A stretch of DNA of 64,000 bases from Anaerolineae bacterium (GCA_020848035.1 JADLAX010000003.1:103358-167357), one strand, 5' to 3'. Positions 9,406 to 18,754 are shown, counted from the stretch's first letter. Notes: generated by a model not told the origin, from the sequence alone. Made by a program: numbers and translations.

Positions 9406-9534
9406 ATTGTAGTGAGTTTTACAGGGCTGCCGCGGGAACTATTACAGTGTAACAGAAATTGTCAGGTAAACTGGGTATAGTTCCTCAGTACTAGTAAAGT
9501 TAATAAGTAGTGGAAGAAAAGGAAGTCGGTTCAG

Positions 9535-9720
9535 ATGAAAACAAATCGTATGATGAACGCAACCAACGGCAGTCACCAGAGTGGCATGAAAGCAGTACCG
9601 AATGCAGAAATGTTGTCCCGACAGATTGAAAGTTTGCGGGTTGTGGTCCGCCGCATGAAGGCGTATGAATCCTCTACCCTGAACTCCCTGATTAACCAGA
9701 AGCTAAAAGAGCTGAAGTAG
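9535..9720 (+). CDS. Small helical protein, function unknown
   Basis: The product is 61 residues, Met- and Asn-rich at the N-terminus. From about residue 26 an amphipathic, probably coiled-coil helix (QIESLRVVVRRMKAYES) runs to the end. AAGGAAG lies about 10 nt upstream of the ATG, and an independent gap with a strong terminator follows at 9816, both supporting a real transcription unit. No family is recognised. It contains no ACGGCCGT copy, unlike most neighbours, which is not informative at this size. Confidence 0.55.
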   Translation: MKTNRMMNATNGSHQSGMKAVPNAEMLSRQIESLRVVVRRMKAYESSTLNSLINQKLKELK

Positions 9721-9815
9721 CAAGTTCATTTCCGGTGTGACGCAGTTGTCACAGCGTAGCAAAGGCGAGAAAATTTGTGGCAGTGCGTCGCACTTTCCCC
9801 TAAATAAACAAAAGC

Positions 9816-9844
9816 AAAAAGCCAGGCAATGCCTGGCTTTTTTG
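9816..9844. terminator. Rho-independent terminator, bidirectional
   Basis: GCCAGGC (9821-9827) and GCCTGGC (9831-9837) form a perfect 7-bp stem with a 3-nt loop. An A run stands before it and a T run after it, so it can serve both the small gene at 9535 and the convergent esterase gene. Confidence 0.93.
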
Positions 9845-9846
9845 AT

Positions 9847-10821
9847 CTAACGGGTGCAGGGGGGATATGCCTCACGGTCAACCGGCCACGGTGCGGTGTA
9901 CCAGGCCAGGTAGTCGGGCAGATGAGCCTGCCAGTAGGCTTCCTCGTGAAAGCCATCGTTGAGGACCCAGGTATGCGGGATGGGCGGTACGGCCGTTTCC
10001 ATTGCCTCGTGCAGCTGCCGAATGTTGTGGATGACGTAATCGTTGGCCCCAATGTCGAGGTAAATGCGCAGCTCGCCCAAAGTCTGGCTAAGGCCGGTGT
10101 ATTGGGGATTCACAGCAGGCCAGGCGTATGTATCCAGCAGCGCCGCGCTGTGCCCACCGACGCTGGCAAACTGCTCCGGAAAGCGAAAGGCAATCTCCAA
10201 CGCCCAATAGCCCCCACGGGACAAACCGCCGATGGCCCGCCCGGCCGGTTCGGCCCAGGCGCAGTGCGTTTGCTCCACGTAGGGCATGAGGTCGTTCAGT
10301 ATGACGCTTTCGTAGGAGCCGGGGCCGCCCGAGCTGTTGTTGGCAATCCAGCCGCCGTCGGCCATGACAATGAGGAACGGCGGCCAGCTGCCGGTGGTGA
10401 TGCCCGCTTCGGCCGTTTCGTCGGCGCCCAGGGTGTCCCAGATGGCGTCGGTGTGCACGCTGCCGGGCAGCAGGTAGAGTGTGGGGTAAGTACGGCCGTC
10501 CATGCCAAAACACGGCGGCAGGTAAACGCGGTAAGCCATCGGCCCGGCGGTGAGGCTGGGAAAGGTGCCGGTTTCGATGCGGCCCGGCGAGGCGCAAGGG
10601 GTAGCGGTTGGTGGTTGGGTGGCGGTTGGTGTGGGGGTGGCAACGGCCGTTGCCATTTCTGGCGTAACCGTTGGCGGGGTCGTGGCGGGGATGGTCAGCA
10701 CGAGGGAGAGGGGCGGAACGGCCGTGGGTAGGGGGCTTTCTGGTGAGGCGACCACGGCCTGACAGCCCAACAAGCCAACAAGCAGTACACACAACCCGAT
10801 TGTTCGCGGGGGCAACCTCAT
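9847..10821 (-). CDS. Putative secreted esterase lipoprotein (esterase D/alpha-beta hydrolase)
   Basis: A type II signal peptide ends in the lipobox LLGC (Cys20). A Thr/Pro-rich linker (about 30-78) follows, then an alpha/beta-hydrolase domain of the esterase D (PF00756-like) type. The nucleophile elbow is GGLSRGG with Ser201; DIGAND (about 255) and GFHEEAYW (His near 295) are plausible Asp and His partners. The protein should be lipid-anchored outside the membrane. The substrate is unknown; the family includes feruloyl esterases, S-formylglutathione hydrolases and mycolyltransferases. It follows a small conserved gene on the same strand by 5 bp, suggesting co-transcription. Confidence 0.85.
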   Translation of the reverse strand: MRLPPRTIGLCVLLVGLLGCQAVVASPESPLPTAVPPLSLVLTIPATTPPTVTPEMATAVATPTPTATQPPTATPCASPGRIETGTFPSLTAGPMAYRVYLPPCFGMDGRTYPTLYLLPGSVHTDAIWDTLGADETAEAGITTGSWPPFLIVMADGGWIANNSSGGPGSYESVILNDLMPYVEQTHCAWAEPAGRAIGGLSRGGYWALEIAFRFPEQFASVGGHSAALLDTYAWPAVNPQYTGLSQTLGELRIYLDIGANDYVIHNIRQLHEAMETAVPPIPHTWVLNDGFHEEAYWQAHLPDYLAWYTAPWPVDREAYPPCTR

Positions 10822-10826
10822 GTTTC

Positions 10827-11261
10827 TTACCAGGGATATTCGCGGGGGGGATCAGACAGTAATTTTTGCAGCGCACCGCGCCACAGCGAGGCGTCGCGGG
10901 TCATTGTTTTAATCTGGATGTCGGTGAAGTGCGGGTACAGTTCGGCCAGCAGTTCGGGCACCAGGTCCCAGGCGTCGTGGCGAATGACATCTTCCAGGTT
11001 GGCGGCAACTTCGGCCGTCCACTTCCAATCGCGAATGAAGCGTTCGGCCTTCATCCAGTAATCGCGCTTCTCCCACGCCTTAGCCGACTGCTCCACACCG
11101 TCGGTGATTTCCCAGAGCAGCAGGGTCATGGAAGCCGCCATGTCGCGGGCCTCGGCGTCCATCTTCGGCTTATGCATAATCTGACGCAGCATTTCAGCAA
11201 TGCTGCGCATGTTGCGGTTCCGAATTTTGGTGGGGGTATCAATCTGTACAATTCGACTCAT
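10827..11261 (-). CDS. Conserved protein of unknown function
   Basis: The start is placed at 11261 (MSRIVQIDTPTK) because AGGAAG stands 7 nt before it; an upstream start at 11285 lacks this. The 144-residue product is soluble, mainly helical and rich in Trp and charged residues (TLLLWEITDGVEQSAKAWEKRDYWMKAE is the core, cited here in part as WEKRDYWMKAERFI). I recognise no catalytic motif and no named domain. It is followed 5 bp later by the esterase lipoprotein gene. Confidence 0.7.
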   Translation of the reverse strand: MSRIVQIDTPTKIRNRNMRSIAEMLRQIMHKPKMDAEARDMAASMTLLLWEITDGVEQSAKAWEKRDYWMKAERFIRDWKWTAEVAANLEDVIRHDAWDLVPELLAELYPHFTDIQIKTMTRDASLWRGALQKLLSDPPREYPW

Positions 11262-11317
11262 AATTCTTCCTATGACTAACGACAAACTCTTACGAACTTA
11301 AGGTTTTTTGGGAGTCC

Positions 11318-11362
11318 GCGTGAAACGTGAAACGTGATTTTTTTACGTTTCACGTTTCACGC
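11318..11362. repeat. Perfect 18-bp hairpin of GTGAAACG repeats
   Basis: Arms 11318-11335 and 11345-11362 are exact reverse complements built from GCGTGAAACGTGAAACGT, with a T-rich 9-nt loop. The element lies downstream of the minus-strand binding-protein gene transcript direction change at 11383 and could terminate it. It is the cleanest member of the family in the window. Confidence 0.88.
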
Positions 11363-11382
11363 ATCAAAGGCTGTAACCACAA

Positions 11383-13062
11383 TCATCCACTTGTTTCTTC
11401 GGCCGGGCAGCTGATGGTGACATCGCGATACAGCAGGAACCAGCTGGCAAAGGTCTGGTAGCGATCGCGTGGTTCGTAGATGGGACCGATGTCGGCCTGG
11501 TTCACCTCGCGGCTGAGGGCGTAGGTGTAGACGTGCTGGTACAGGGTCACGGCGGGCTGCTGGTCGGCGTAGATGCTGAGGAAGGTGTTGTACGACGGCC
11601 GTCTTTCACCCAAACCCCACACCTGCCGCCCGGCTTCCAGCGCCTCGCTGGCCCGGCGGTTGTTCCAGCCCGCATAATTTTGCCCGCGAATAATCGCCTC
11701 CTGGCTCCAGAAGTCGTACAAATCAGGGTCGATGGACGGGGTAATGTCCACCAATGCCACGTCAAAATCACGCGCCGCCAGTTTTGCCAGGAGATCGGGA
11801 ACGGAAACGGCCGTTTCCACCACCACCGCCACACCCAACTCTGCCCACTGCGCCGCCACTTCCGCCGCCAGCCGTTGGTGAACGGCCGTATCCAACGCCA
11901 GCAGCCGCACGGTAAAGGTCTCGCCTTCAGCCTGGCGCACGGCGCTGCCTTCGGGCTGCGGCCACCCGGCATTGTTCAGCAGTTCGGCCGCGTTGGCCCC
12001 GCTGGCGGCAGCAAACATGGATTGATCATAGGCCCAGGAATCGGGCAGGTACGGCCCGGTCAGCGGCACGCCCTGGCCGTTCAGGGCGCGGTCAATCAAC
12101 CGTTTGCGGTTCAGCCCGGCGGCTAGGGCGCGGCGCACTTCGGCCTGGCGCAGGGGGGCAAAGCCGGTATCGGTCTGGTTGAAGATGAGCTGGGTGTACT
12201 GCGGCGCTACGGTGGTGAAGAGACGGGTTTGGGCAACGGCCGTTACCTCTGGCAGCATCGCATCGGAAACGGAATTGATCGCCTGGATGTCACCGTTGGC
12301 GAAGGCCGCAAGCAGGCTGGCTTCGTCGGGGTAAAAGCGGAATTCGAGAGCGGGAAGCTGCGTACCGCCGCGCCAGGAAAGCGGGTTGGGCGTCAGGCGC
12401 AGGCTGCGCGTACTGTTCCAATCCTGCCCTGGCGCCACCAGCCAGGGACCGCTGCCCACCGGCTGTTGGTTAAACGGATGGTTGGCCAGTTCGGCGGGCG
12501 GCACGTCTTGCAGCAGGTGGGCAGGCAAGATGCCGCGCAGGGTCGCTTCCATAAACGGGGCATATGGCTCGGTGAGCACAAATTCAATGGTGCGTTCGTC
12601 AATGACGTTGATGGTAACCGTCTGCCACAGCGCTTTGACGGCGGGAGCGGCAGGCACGGCCTCGTTTTGCAGCAGGCCGTAAGTAAACGCCACGTCAGCG
12701 GTGGTGATGGGTTGGCCATCGTGCCAGGTGAGGCCGCTGTGCAGGGTAAATTGGAGGGAACGGCCGTCTTCGCTCACGGTCCAGCTTTCGGCCAGGGCAG
12801 GAATAAACCGTCCGGCATGGTCATACTGCACCAGGCCGTCAAACAGCAAATTCACAATTTCGCGGTCTACCGGGAAGCTGTCGCTTAACAGAGGATTAAG
12901 ATGTTGGGGCACCCCCACCATGCCCTCGGCAAAAACGCCGCCGGAAGCAGGCACCCGGGTCGTGCACAGCCCAACTGACTGCACCTGGAAGGACAACAGT
13001 GCCAAAATCAGGCCAAAACCCACTACAGCCAATAAAAATTGCCAACGTAAATGCAGCTTCAT
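11383..13062 (-). CDS. Peptide/nickel-type ABC solute-binding protein (family 5), orphan
   Basis: A single N-terminal membrane segment or uncleaved signal (about 8-30) precedes a family 5 extracellular solute-binding domain. Typical motifs are HLNPLLSDS, LFDGLVQYD, PALAESWTVSEDG and FTLHSGLTWHDGQPITTADV. At 559 residues the length is normal. Such proteins deliver oligopeptides or related ligands to an ABC permease, but no permease or ATPase gene is nearby. It lies 144 bp downstream of secG on the same strand, so a secG-linked transcription unit is possible. The ligand cannot be inferred. Confidence 0.88.
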   Translation of the reverse strand: MKLHLRWQFLLAVVGFGLILALLSFQVQSVGLCTTRVPASGGVFAEGMVGVPQHLNPLLSDSFPVDREIVNLLFDGLVQYDHAGRFIPALAESWTVSEDGRSLQFTLHSGLTWHDGQPITTADVAFTYGLLQNEAVPAAPAVKALWQTVTINVIDERTIEFVLTEPYAPFMEATLRGILPAHLLQDVPPAELANHPFNQQPVGSGPWLVAPGQDWNSTRSLRLTPNPLSWRGGTQLPALEFRFYPDEASLLAAFANGDIQAINSVSDAMLPEVTAVAQTRLFTTVAPQYTQLIFNQTDTGFAPLRQAEVRRALAAGLNRKRLIDRALNGQGVPLTGPYLPDSWAYDQSMFAAASGANAAELLNNAGWPQPEGSAVRQAEGETFTVRLLALDTAVHQRLAAEVAAQWAELGVAVVVETAVSVPDLLAKLAARDFDVALVDITPSIDPDLYDFWSQEAIIRGQNYAGWNNRRASEALEAGRQVWGLGERRPSYNTFLSIYADQQPAVTLYQHVYTYALSREVNQADIGPIYEPRDRYQTFASWFLLYRDVTISCPAEETSG

Positions 13063-13124
13063 AAACGATAAAACGTGAATCGTAGGCCGTACCGGGCCAA
13101 CGGTTCACGTTTCTAACCAGATGA

Positions 13125-13202
13125 TTGGGTAATTGGGTAATTAAGTAATCAGGCAATTGTAATCAAGTTCATCATTACCCAATTGCCAAATTACGCAATT
13201 AC
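13125..13202. repeat. TGGGTAAT tandem repeat with inverted copy
   Basis: The run GATTGGGTAATTGGGTAATT is followed by TACCCAATTGCCAAATTACG, an inverted pair of an A/T-rich 8-bp degenerate repeat, in the gap between secG and the binding-protein gene. Confidence 0.75.
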
Positions 13203-13205
13203 GTT

Positions 13206-13460
13206 CTAAGCTGACTGACCCCAGGCCAGGAACGACAAGATGGTGACCACAAAAAAGGCGACCGCACAGGCGATGGTGACGCGGTGCATGGTGGCTTCCA
13301 CACCGCGGCGGGTGCGGAAACTGCCACTTTCACCGCCGCCGCCGCCAAAAAAGCCGCCCAAATCGGAGCCTTTGGTTTGCAGCAGCACCAGAATCGTTAA
13401 AGCGATAGCCAGGATAATTTCAGCAATGCCCAGATAAGGGGCCAAGGGTTGCATATTCAT
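13206..13460 (-). CDS. secG: Preprotein translocase subunit SecG
   Basis: The 84-residue protein has two membrane helices (about 8-28 and 60-80) joined by a Gly-rich loop containing KGSDLGGFFGGGG, the hallmark of SecG. It supports SecYEG-dependent protein export in the cytoplasmic membrane. AGAGGAAG sits 8 nt before the ATG at 13460. The next gene on this strand encodes an exported binding protein. The opposite-strand neighbour at 13703 is divergent, across a gap of about 240 bp. Confidence 0.93.
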   Translation of the reverse strand: MNMQPLAPYLGIAEIILAIALTILVLLQTKGSDLGGFFGGGGGESGSFRTRRGVEATMHRVTIACAVAFFVVTILSFLAWGQSA

Positions 13461-13702
13461 CTAAATTCTTCCTCTATGTTTCATTTTGCGGCTCGGTTAA
13501 GCCAGGAATGAATTATAACAGCCACCGGGAGGGGCGTCGAATTGCCGGAAGCGGGTCTCAGCAAATCCAAATACGGCCGTTGCGGCACTCTGGATGAAAA
13601 GTTGCCTAATAAACGCCTGCTGCCCTGCGAGCCAATTTTGCAACCAGCCAATTTTGGATATGATTCAGCCGAATTTTCGAGCCCAAGTAGACGAGCGTGA
13701 CC

Positions 13703-14692
13703 ATGAACGAATCAGACACTCCCTTTATGATTGAAGCCGACAGTTTAACCAAGCAGTATGGGGGGAATACGGCCGTTTCCAACCTCACTTTCGCCTGTGA
13801 ACCGGGGGAAATTGTGGGCTTTTTGGGGCCAAACGGCGCGGGCAAAACCACCACCATGCGCATCCTCACCGGCTACATGCCGCCCACTTCTGGCGATGCC
13901 TACATCGCCGGGTTCCACACCGTGAATGAAAGTATGCAGGCGCGGCAAAAGCTGGGCTACCTGCCAGAAACGGTGCCACTTTACCCGGAGATGACCGTGG
14001 AGGGGTACCTCCACTTCATTGGCCAGGTGCGGCGATTGGAAAATGTGTGGGACCGTGTGGACGATGTGCTGGAAGCGGTCGATTTGCTGGACCGGGCCGA
14101 AAGCTTCATCGGCAGTTTGTCCAAGGGGATGCGTCAGCGGGTGGGCATTGCCCAGGCGCTGCTGCACGACCCCGACGTGCTCATCCTGGACGAGCCGACG
14201 ATTGGCCTGGACCCGGCGCAAATTGTGGAAATCCGCCAGATCATTGCCGACGTGGGCCGCCAGCGCACCGTGCTGCTGAGTACCCACATTCTGGCCGAAG
14301 TGGAGCAGATTTGCAGCCGGGTGATTATGATTATGAACGGCCGTATCTACGCCGATTTGCCCATGAGCCAGATTAAACAGGGTGGCAACCAGCTCACGTT
14401 GCAGCTGGCCCAGCCTGGGGAACAAACCAGCGAGCTTTTGCAGGCGGTGGCGGGGGTAACGGCCGTAACCCTCACCAGCCCCAACCAATTCTTACTTTCT
14501 GTAGATGGACGGGATGAAACGAGGATGGCGGTGGCGGAAACGGCCGTTAGCCAGGGCTGGGGCTTGCTCGAACTGAGCACCCACCGGCTCAGCCTGGAAA
14601 CGCTCTTCCTGGAAAAGCTCAAAGAAGCCCAATCCATCGCCCTCGAACCGGAAGAATCCAAAACAGGCGAACCATTGGAGAAAGTACAGTGA
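13703..14692 (+). CDS. ABC transporter ATP-binding protein, GldA-like
   Basis: The nucleotide-binding domain covers residues 10-235: Walker A GPNGAGKTT, signature LSKGMRQR, Walker B VLILDEPT and the switch His in LLSTHIL. A C-terminal extension of about 90 residues follows. With the ABC-2 permease and the GldG-like protein downstream it forms the GldA-F-G layout, associated with gliding motility in Bacteroidota and seen as a generic export system elsewhere. A GTG at 13697 or the ATG at 13703 may initiate; the ATG is preferred. A role in filament gliding is a guess. Confidence 0.88.
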   Translation: MNESDTPFMIEADSLTKQYGGNTAVSNLTFACEPGEIVGFLGPNGAGKTTTMRILTGYMPPTSGDAYIAGFHTVNESMQARQKLGYLPETVPLYPEMTVEGYLHFIGQVRRLENVWDRVDDVLEAVDLLDRAESFIGSLSKGMRQRVGIAQALLHDPDVLILDEPTIGLDPAQIVEIRQIIADVGRQRTVLLSTHILAEVEQICSRVIMIMNGRIYADLPMSQIKQGGNQLTLQLAQPGEQTSELLQAVAGVTAVTLTSPNQFLLSVDGRDETRMAVAETAVSQGWGLLELSTHRLSLETLFLEKLKEAQSIALEPEESKTGEPLEKVQ

Positions 14693-14753
14693 TGCAGAAA
14701 TTACGGTTACAAAAGCCATCTTCAGCGGTACCTGAACCCCTTCAATTCACTTG

Positions 14754-14819
14754 TCATGCCCGCGCAGGCGGGCATCCACTGGCGATCCAGAAGATGGATT
14801 CCCGCCTGCGCGGGAATAA
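14754..14819. repeat. REP-like double palindrome in ABC operon
   Basis: The element has two 25-bp arms, 14754-14778 and 14795-14819, that are near-perfect reverse complements of one another. Each arm is itself palindromic around CCCGCxxxxGCGGG. It interrupts the ABC-ATPase/permease operon. Related copies are at 17581-17663 and 36027-36070. The core resembles REP sequences mobilised by RAYT transposases in other bacteria; no RAYT gene is in this window. Confidence 0.85.
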
Positions 14820-14881
14820 CACCCCTACGCGCCCTCCGCGTCTTTGCGCCTTTGCGTTAAAACTCCCCCGCGAGGTGGCCC

Positions 14882-15616
14882 ATGCATAACGTCTGGCAGG
14901 TGGCCCGCCGCGAACTGGGCGCGATTTTTGTACAGCCGTTGGCCTACATCTTCGGCGTGGTGATTGTGGCCCTCACCGGCTACATTTTTGCCTCCGAGCT
15001 GTTTTTCCAGGCCAGCCAGCCCGGCGCTTTGCCGCTCGACGTGCAGAGCGTGATGGGCCTTTACACCTTCCTCTACCTCTTTGCCATGCCCGCCCTGACG
15101 ATGCGCCTGCTGTCTGAAGAGCAGCGCAGTGGCACGATGGAGCTGCTGATGACCCTGCCCATCCGCGACGGCGAGGTGGTGCTGGGCAAATTCCTGGCGG
15201 GTTTTATCTTTTACCTGGTCACCACGGCGCTGACCCTGGTCTTTCCCATCATCTTGTTTGCCTTTGGCAACCCGGACCCCGGACCGATCTGGACCGCCTA
15301 CCTGGGCGCGATTTTGTACGGCGCAGCGCTGCTGGGCATTGGCATCCTGGCCTCGGCCCTGTCGGAGAACCAGATGGTGGCCTTCATCCTGGCGCTGGGG
15401 ATGACGTTGGTGCTGTATTTGCTCACCATTCCGGCGCAGTCGTTTGCGTTGGGCGATACGGCCGTTACCATCCTCAACGAACTCTCCCTGGCCAACCATC
15501 AAGACAACTTTTTCCGCGGCCTGATCGTGGCCAAAGACGTGGTCTATTTTGTGGCGGTAACGGCCGTTTCCCTCTTCACCGCCACCCGCGTCCTGGAAAG
15601 CCGCCGCTGGAGATAG
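14882..15616 (+). CDS. ABC-2 type permease, GldF-like
   Basis: The 244-residue protein has six predicted membrane helices and the ABC-2 permease landmark RLLSEEQRSGTMELLMTLPI between helices two and three. It should form the membrane channel for the ATPase encoded upstream. The intervening 190 bp consist of a REP-like element and a CGCCTTTGCG-type repeat, both probably later insertions into a once tighter operon. GAGGTGG precedes the ATG by a few bases. The transported substrate is unknown. Confidence 0.88.
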   Translation: MHNVWQVARRELGAIFVQPLAYIFGVVIVALTGYIFASELFFQASQPGALPLDVQSVMGLYTFLYLFAMPALTMRLLSEEQRSGTMELLMTLPIRDGEVVLGKFLAGFIFYLVTTALTLVFPIILFAFGNPDPGPIWTAYLGAILYGAALLGIGILASALSENQMVAFILALGMTLVLYLLTIPAQSFALGDTAVTILNELSLANHQDNFFRGLIVAKDVVYFVAVTAVSLFTATRVLESRRWR

Positions 15617-15693
15617 TTTTTAACCGCAAAGCACGCGGAGAACGCAAAGGATAACAAGAAAAACTTTGCGTCCTTTGCGGTGAGTAGATTTCT

Positions 15694-17259
15694 ATGAAGC
15701 AAAAACTGGATAGAATTGCCCCTGTTTTTCCAATTTTAGCCATCCTCCTGCTGCTTGGCGGGGGGGCGGTTTATTTTGTCACCCGCCGCTGGGATTGGCT
15801 GCCCAATTTGCTGGTCGCCAGCAGCGGCCTGCTGCTGGTGATCTTTGCCGTGGTCTGGCCCGATGTGGTGCGCGCCCGGCTGAGCAACCGCGGCGGGCGG
15901 TACGGTGGCGCTTTTTTGATTAGCTTGTTTTTTACGGCCGTTTTCGTCCTCATCTACTATCTCACCTACCAAAACACAGACTGGCGCTACGACGCCACGG
16001 CCAACAACGCCTTCACCCCGCTGCCCGAAACGGTCGAGCTGCTGGAATCGCTCGACCAGCCCATTCATGTCCTGGGCTTTTACACCACGGACACCGCCTT
16101 CCAGCGCACCCAGGCCGAAACTGCCCTGCAAACGATGCAGGCGTACACCAACCAGCTCAGCTACGAATTTGTCGATCCCAACGAAAATCCGCTGCTGGCC
16201 GAGGAGTACGACCTCTCTTTTGCCGGGACGCTGGTTTTCACCCGCGACGATGGCACCTTTGCCAAAGCCTCCACCCTCACCGACCGAGATTTACACACGG
16301 CGTTGGTGCGCACGCTGAATCCCACCGTTAAAACCGCCTACTTTTTAACCGGCCACGGCGAGCGCGATTGGCAAGATGCGGGCGTGGATGGGCTGGGAAC
16401 GGCCGTTACCCTCCTCCAAGAATCTGGCTTTACCGTGCAGTCGCTCAACCTGTTCACCAGCGGCGAGGTGCCCGCCGACGCCAGCGCCGTCTTTCTGATT
16501 GACCAGCAGGCACCCCTGGCCGAAGAAGAAGTGGCGGCGCTGAGCCGCTACGTCGAGGCAGGCGGGGCGATCTTCATCGCTCGCGACGCCATCGACACCG
16601 AAGGCCGGGCCGCCGCCGAAGCCGACGGCCTGCTGCCCTGGCTGCAAGAAACATGGGGCATCACCCTGCGCAACGACCTGATCATCGATGCCTCGCTGGC
16701 CCAGGCGGGTCAAACGATTGGCCTGACGTTTGTCGGCGCAGCTTACGGCAGCAGCCCCATCACCGAGGGGCTGGAGCAGTTTGGCACCATTTTTAACGTG
16801 GCCCGCTCGATTGATGCCGAAGTGCCTGCGGGGGTAACGGCCGTAAACCTCATCACCACCAGTGACCAGGCCTGGGGCGAAACCGACTTCACCCGCATGA
16901 TGACCGAAGGTGTCGTCAATCCCGACGAGGGCCAGGACGCCACCGGCAGCCTCGCCGTGGCCCTCAGCGCCCTGAACACGGCCAACGGGGCGCGCCTGGT
17001 CGTTTTTGGCGACACCGACTTCCTGACCAACAGCTACATCCAGCAGGGCGGCAACAGCTTCCTCTTCGAAAATGCGGCCAACTGGCTGGTCGATGACGTG
17101 GTCTCGATTGAGCTGTCCGCCCGTGAATCGGTCCCGCGCCAGGTGACCATCACCCAGAGCCAGCTCAGCCTGCTGCAGCTAACCAGCGTTTGTTTTGCAC
17201 CCGGTTTGCTGGCGGCGGTGGGGATTGCAGTGTGGTATTCGCGGCGGAAGCGGGGGTGA
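15694..17259 (+). CDS. GldG-like ABC auxiliary protein
   Basis: The protein has 521 residues. Three N-terminal helices (about 12-30, 38-56, 72-92) are followed by a large extracytoplasmic domain of the ABC_transp_aux/GldG type, including YFLTGHGERD near residue 215 and a Rossmann-like segment AVFLIDQQAPLAEEE. One C-terminal helix ends at about residue 515, just before RRKRG. The family partners ABC-2 exporters. It completes the three-gene operon begun at 13703. The 77 bp before it contain AACGCAAAGG-type repeats. Function beyond transport assistance is unknown. Confidence 0.83.
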   Translation: MKQKLDRIAPVFPILAILLLLGGGAVYFVTRRWDWLPNLLVASSGLLLVIFAVVWPDVVRARLSNRGGRYGGAFLISLFFTAVFVLIYYLTYQNTDWRYDATANNAFTPLPETVELLESLDQPIHVLGFYTTDTAFQRTQAETALQTMQAYTNQLSYEFVDPNENPLLAEEYDLSFAGTLVFTRDDGTFAKASTLTDRDLHTALVRTLNPTVKTAYFLTGHGERDWQDAGVDGLGTAVTLLQESGFTVQSLNLFTSGEVPADASAVFLIDQQAPLAEEEVAALSRYVEAGGAIFIARDAIDTEGRAAAEADGLLPWLQETWGITLRNDLIIDASLAQAGQTIGLTFVGAAYGSSPITEGLEQFGTIFNVARSIDAEVPAGVTAVNLITTSDQAWGETDFTRMMTEGVVNPDEGQDATGSLAVALSALNTANGARLVVFGDTDFLTNSYIQQGGNSFLFENAANWLVDDVVSIELSARESVPRQVTITQSQLSLLQLTSVCFAPGLLAAVGIAVWYSRRKRG

Positions 17260-17849
17260 CAGGGTGACAGGGTGACAAGGTGAAAGGGTGAAGGGGTGAA
17301 GGGGTGGCAGACAGACCGGATTGCCGTTAATATTCAGGGGTCTTCAGGATTTCGTGGGGTCTGGCGTGAAACGTGAAGCGTGAAACGTGATAGCCCTCTG
17401 GTCACGTTTCACGTTTCACGCTTCACGGACTGTAAACCCCCTGAGTTCCTAAAGAGCCATATTCAGCTACGGCGTTACTTGGGCCGGGCCACCTGCTGGC
17501 CTGCTCCACCCACCGCTGCGGATCAGGCTTCCCTGGCCCAACTCAGCTTCTTTCCAGACTAAATGTGGACTTTCCACCCATCATACCCGCCCCACGCCTT
17601 CGCGGGGCAGGCTGCGGGAATCTATCTTGCCTGCGCCGGGATACCCGCCTGCGCGGGAAAGACATTTAGAGAGATTCTAATTCTCTGTGTAACTCTGTGC
17701 ATTCTCTGCGAAACTCTGTGTTCCGCTGTTCTTACGAAGGAAACGACACCAACTATCGTTGACCACCATGAATCAAAAGGACACAGATTTTTAGAGATTT
17801 AATCCGCGTTAATCCGCGCAATCCGCGGCCTATTTTCTGAGGAGACAAC
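17252..17849. repeat. 590-bp gene-free block made of four repeat families
   Basis: No gene is supported here. From left to right it contains GGGTGACA tandem units (17252-17307), a GTGAAACG/GAAGCGT hairpin (arms 17364-17390 and 17402-17428), a REP-like palindromic element (17581-17663, with CCCGCCTGCGCGGG at its end), CTCTGTGTAACTCTGTG repeats (about 17683-17727), and AATCCGCGTTAATCCGCG repeats (about 17797-17827). Such stacking suggests a safe landing site where several repeat types accumulate. Confidence 0.8.
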
Positions 17850-18752
17850 GTGAAACAGATACCATTTCTTGGCTGGCAAAACTGCGTCCAGCTTAGCAAC
17901 CCACAAGTTGAACTCGTCGTCACGGCCGATGTTGGCCCCCGCATCATCCATTTTGGCTTTGTGAACGACGAAAACGTCTTTGCTACCTTCCCCAGCCAGC
18001 TGGGGCGCACCGGCGACACCGAATGGCAAAATTACGGCGGCCACCGCTTCTGGCTGGCCCCGGAAGAGATGCCGCGCACCTACTACCCGGACAACAACCC
18101 GGTCACTGTGGCAGATCACGGCCGTTTCGTCCGCTTCATCGCCCCGGTAGAAACCACCACCCGCATGCAAAAAACGCTCGACGTGGCCCTCGACCTCAAC
18201 GCGGCCAAAGTGACGGTAACCCACACCGTGCAAAACCTCAATCCGTGGACCGTGGAACTGGCTCCCTGGGCACTTTCAGTGATGGCACCGGGCGGTACGG
18301 CCGTATTCCCCCTCCCCCCACGCGGCAGCCACCAGGGCAACCTGCTGCCTACCGGCCACCTCATCACCTGGGCTTACACCAACCTGGCCGATCCGCGCTG
18401 GAGCTGGGGCGAGCAGCACATCCTGCTGCGTCAGGACCCCCACGCCACCACGCCGCAAAAAATCGGCGGCAACAGCGCGGCGGGCTGGTTAGGCTATGTG
18501 CGCGACGGCCGTTTCTTCCGCAAAACCTTCGCGCCGCACAATCCAAATGCCACCTACCCGGATCGCAACAGTTCCGCCGAACTGTACACCGACGCCAACA
18601 TCCTGGAGCTGGAAAGCCTGGCCCCGCTGGTCCAGCTACAGCCCAACGCCAGCGCCAGCCACACCGAAACCTGGCAGCTCTTCAACCACGTGCCCACCCC
18701 GCACAACGATGCGGATGTGGTGGCGCACTTATTACCGAAAATTCAGGAGTGA
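17850..18752 (+). CDS. DUF4380 family protein (mutarotase-like fold)
   Basis: A GTG start at 17850 follows GAGGAGA at about 6 nt. The 300-residue product begins with a beta-rich segment VVTADVGPRIIHFGF and has GGHRFWLAPE near residue 65, both typical of DUF4380, whose fold is related to galactose mutarotase. No signal peptide is seen. The family has no settled activity; carbohydrate binding is inferred only from the fold. The DNA carries several ACGGCCGT copies. A repeat hairpin separates it from tex. Confidence 0.75.
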   Translation: MKQIPFLGWQNCVQLSNPQVELVVTADVGPRIIHFGFVNDENVFATFPSQLGRTGDTEWQNYGGHRFWLAPEEMPRTYYPDNNPVTVADHGRFVRFIAPVETTTRMQKTLDVALDLNAAKVTVTHTVQNLNPWTVELAPWALSVMAPGGTAVFPLPPRGSHQGNLLPTGHLITWAYTNLADPRWSWGEQHILLRQDPHATTPQKIGGNSAAGWLGYVRDGRFFRKTFAPHNPNATYPDRNSSAELYTDANILELESLAPLVQLQPNASASHTETWQLFNHVPTPHNDADVVAHLLPKIQE

Positions 18753-18754
18753 GA

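Noticed and set aside
13697..17259. Gliding motility operon as a firm call
   Set aside because: GldA/F/G homologues occur in non-gliding bacteria, and no other gliding gene is present, so only the transporter type is stated.
17380..17802. Two short frames in the repeat block
   Set aside because: They are made of repeat sequence (HVSRFT and similar), lack ribosome binding sites and have no homology pattern.
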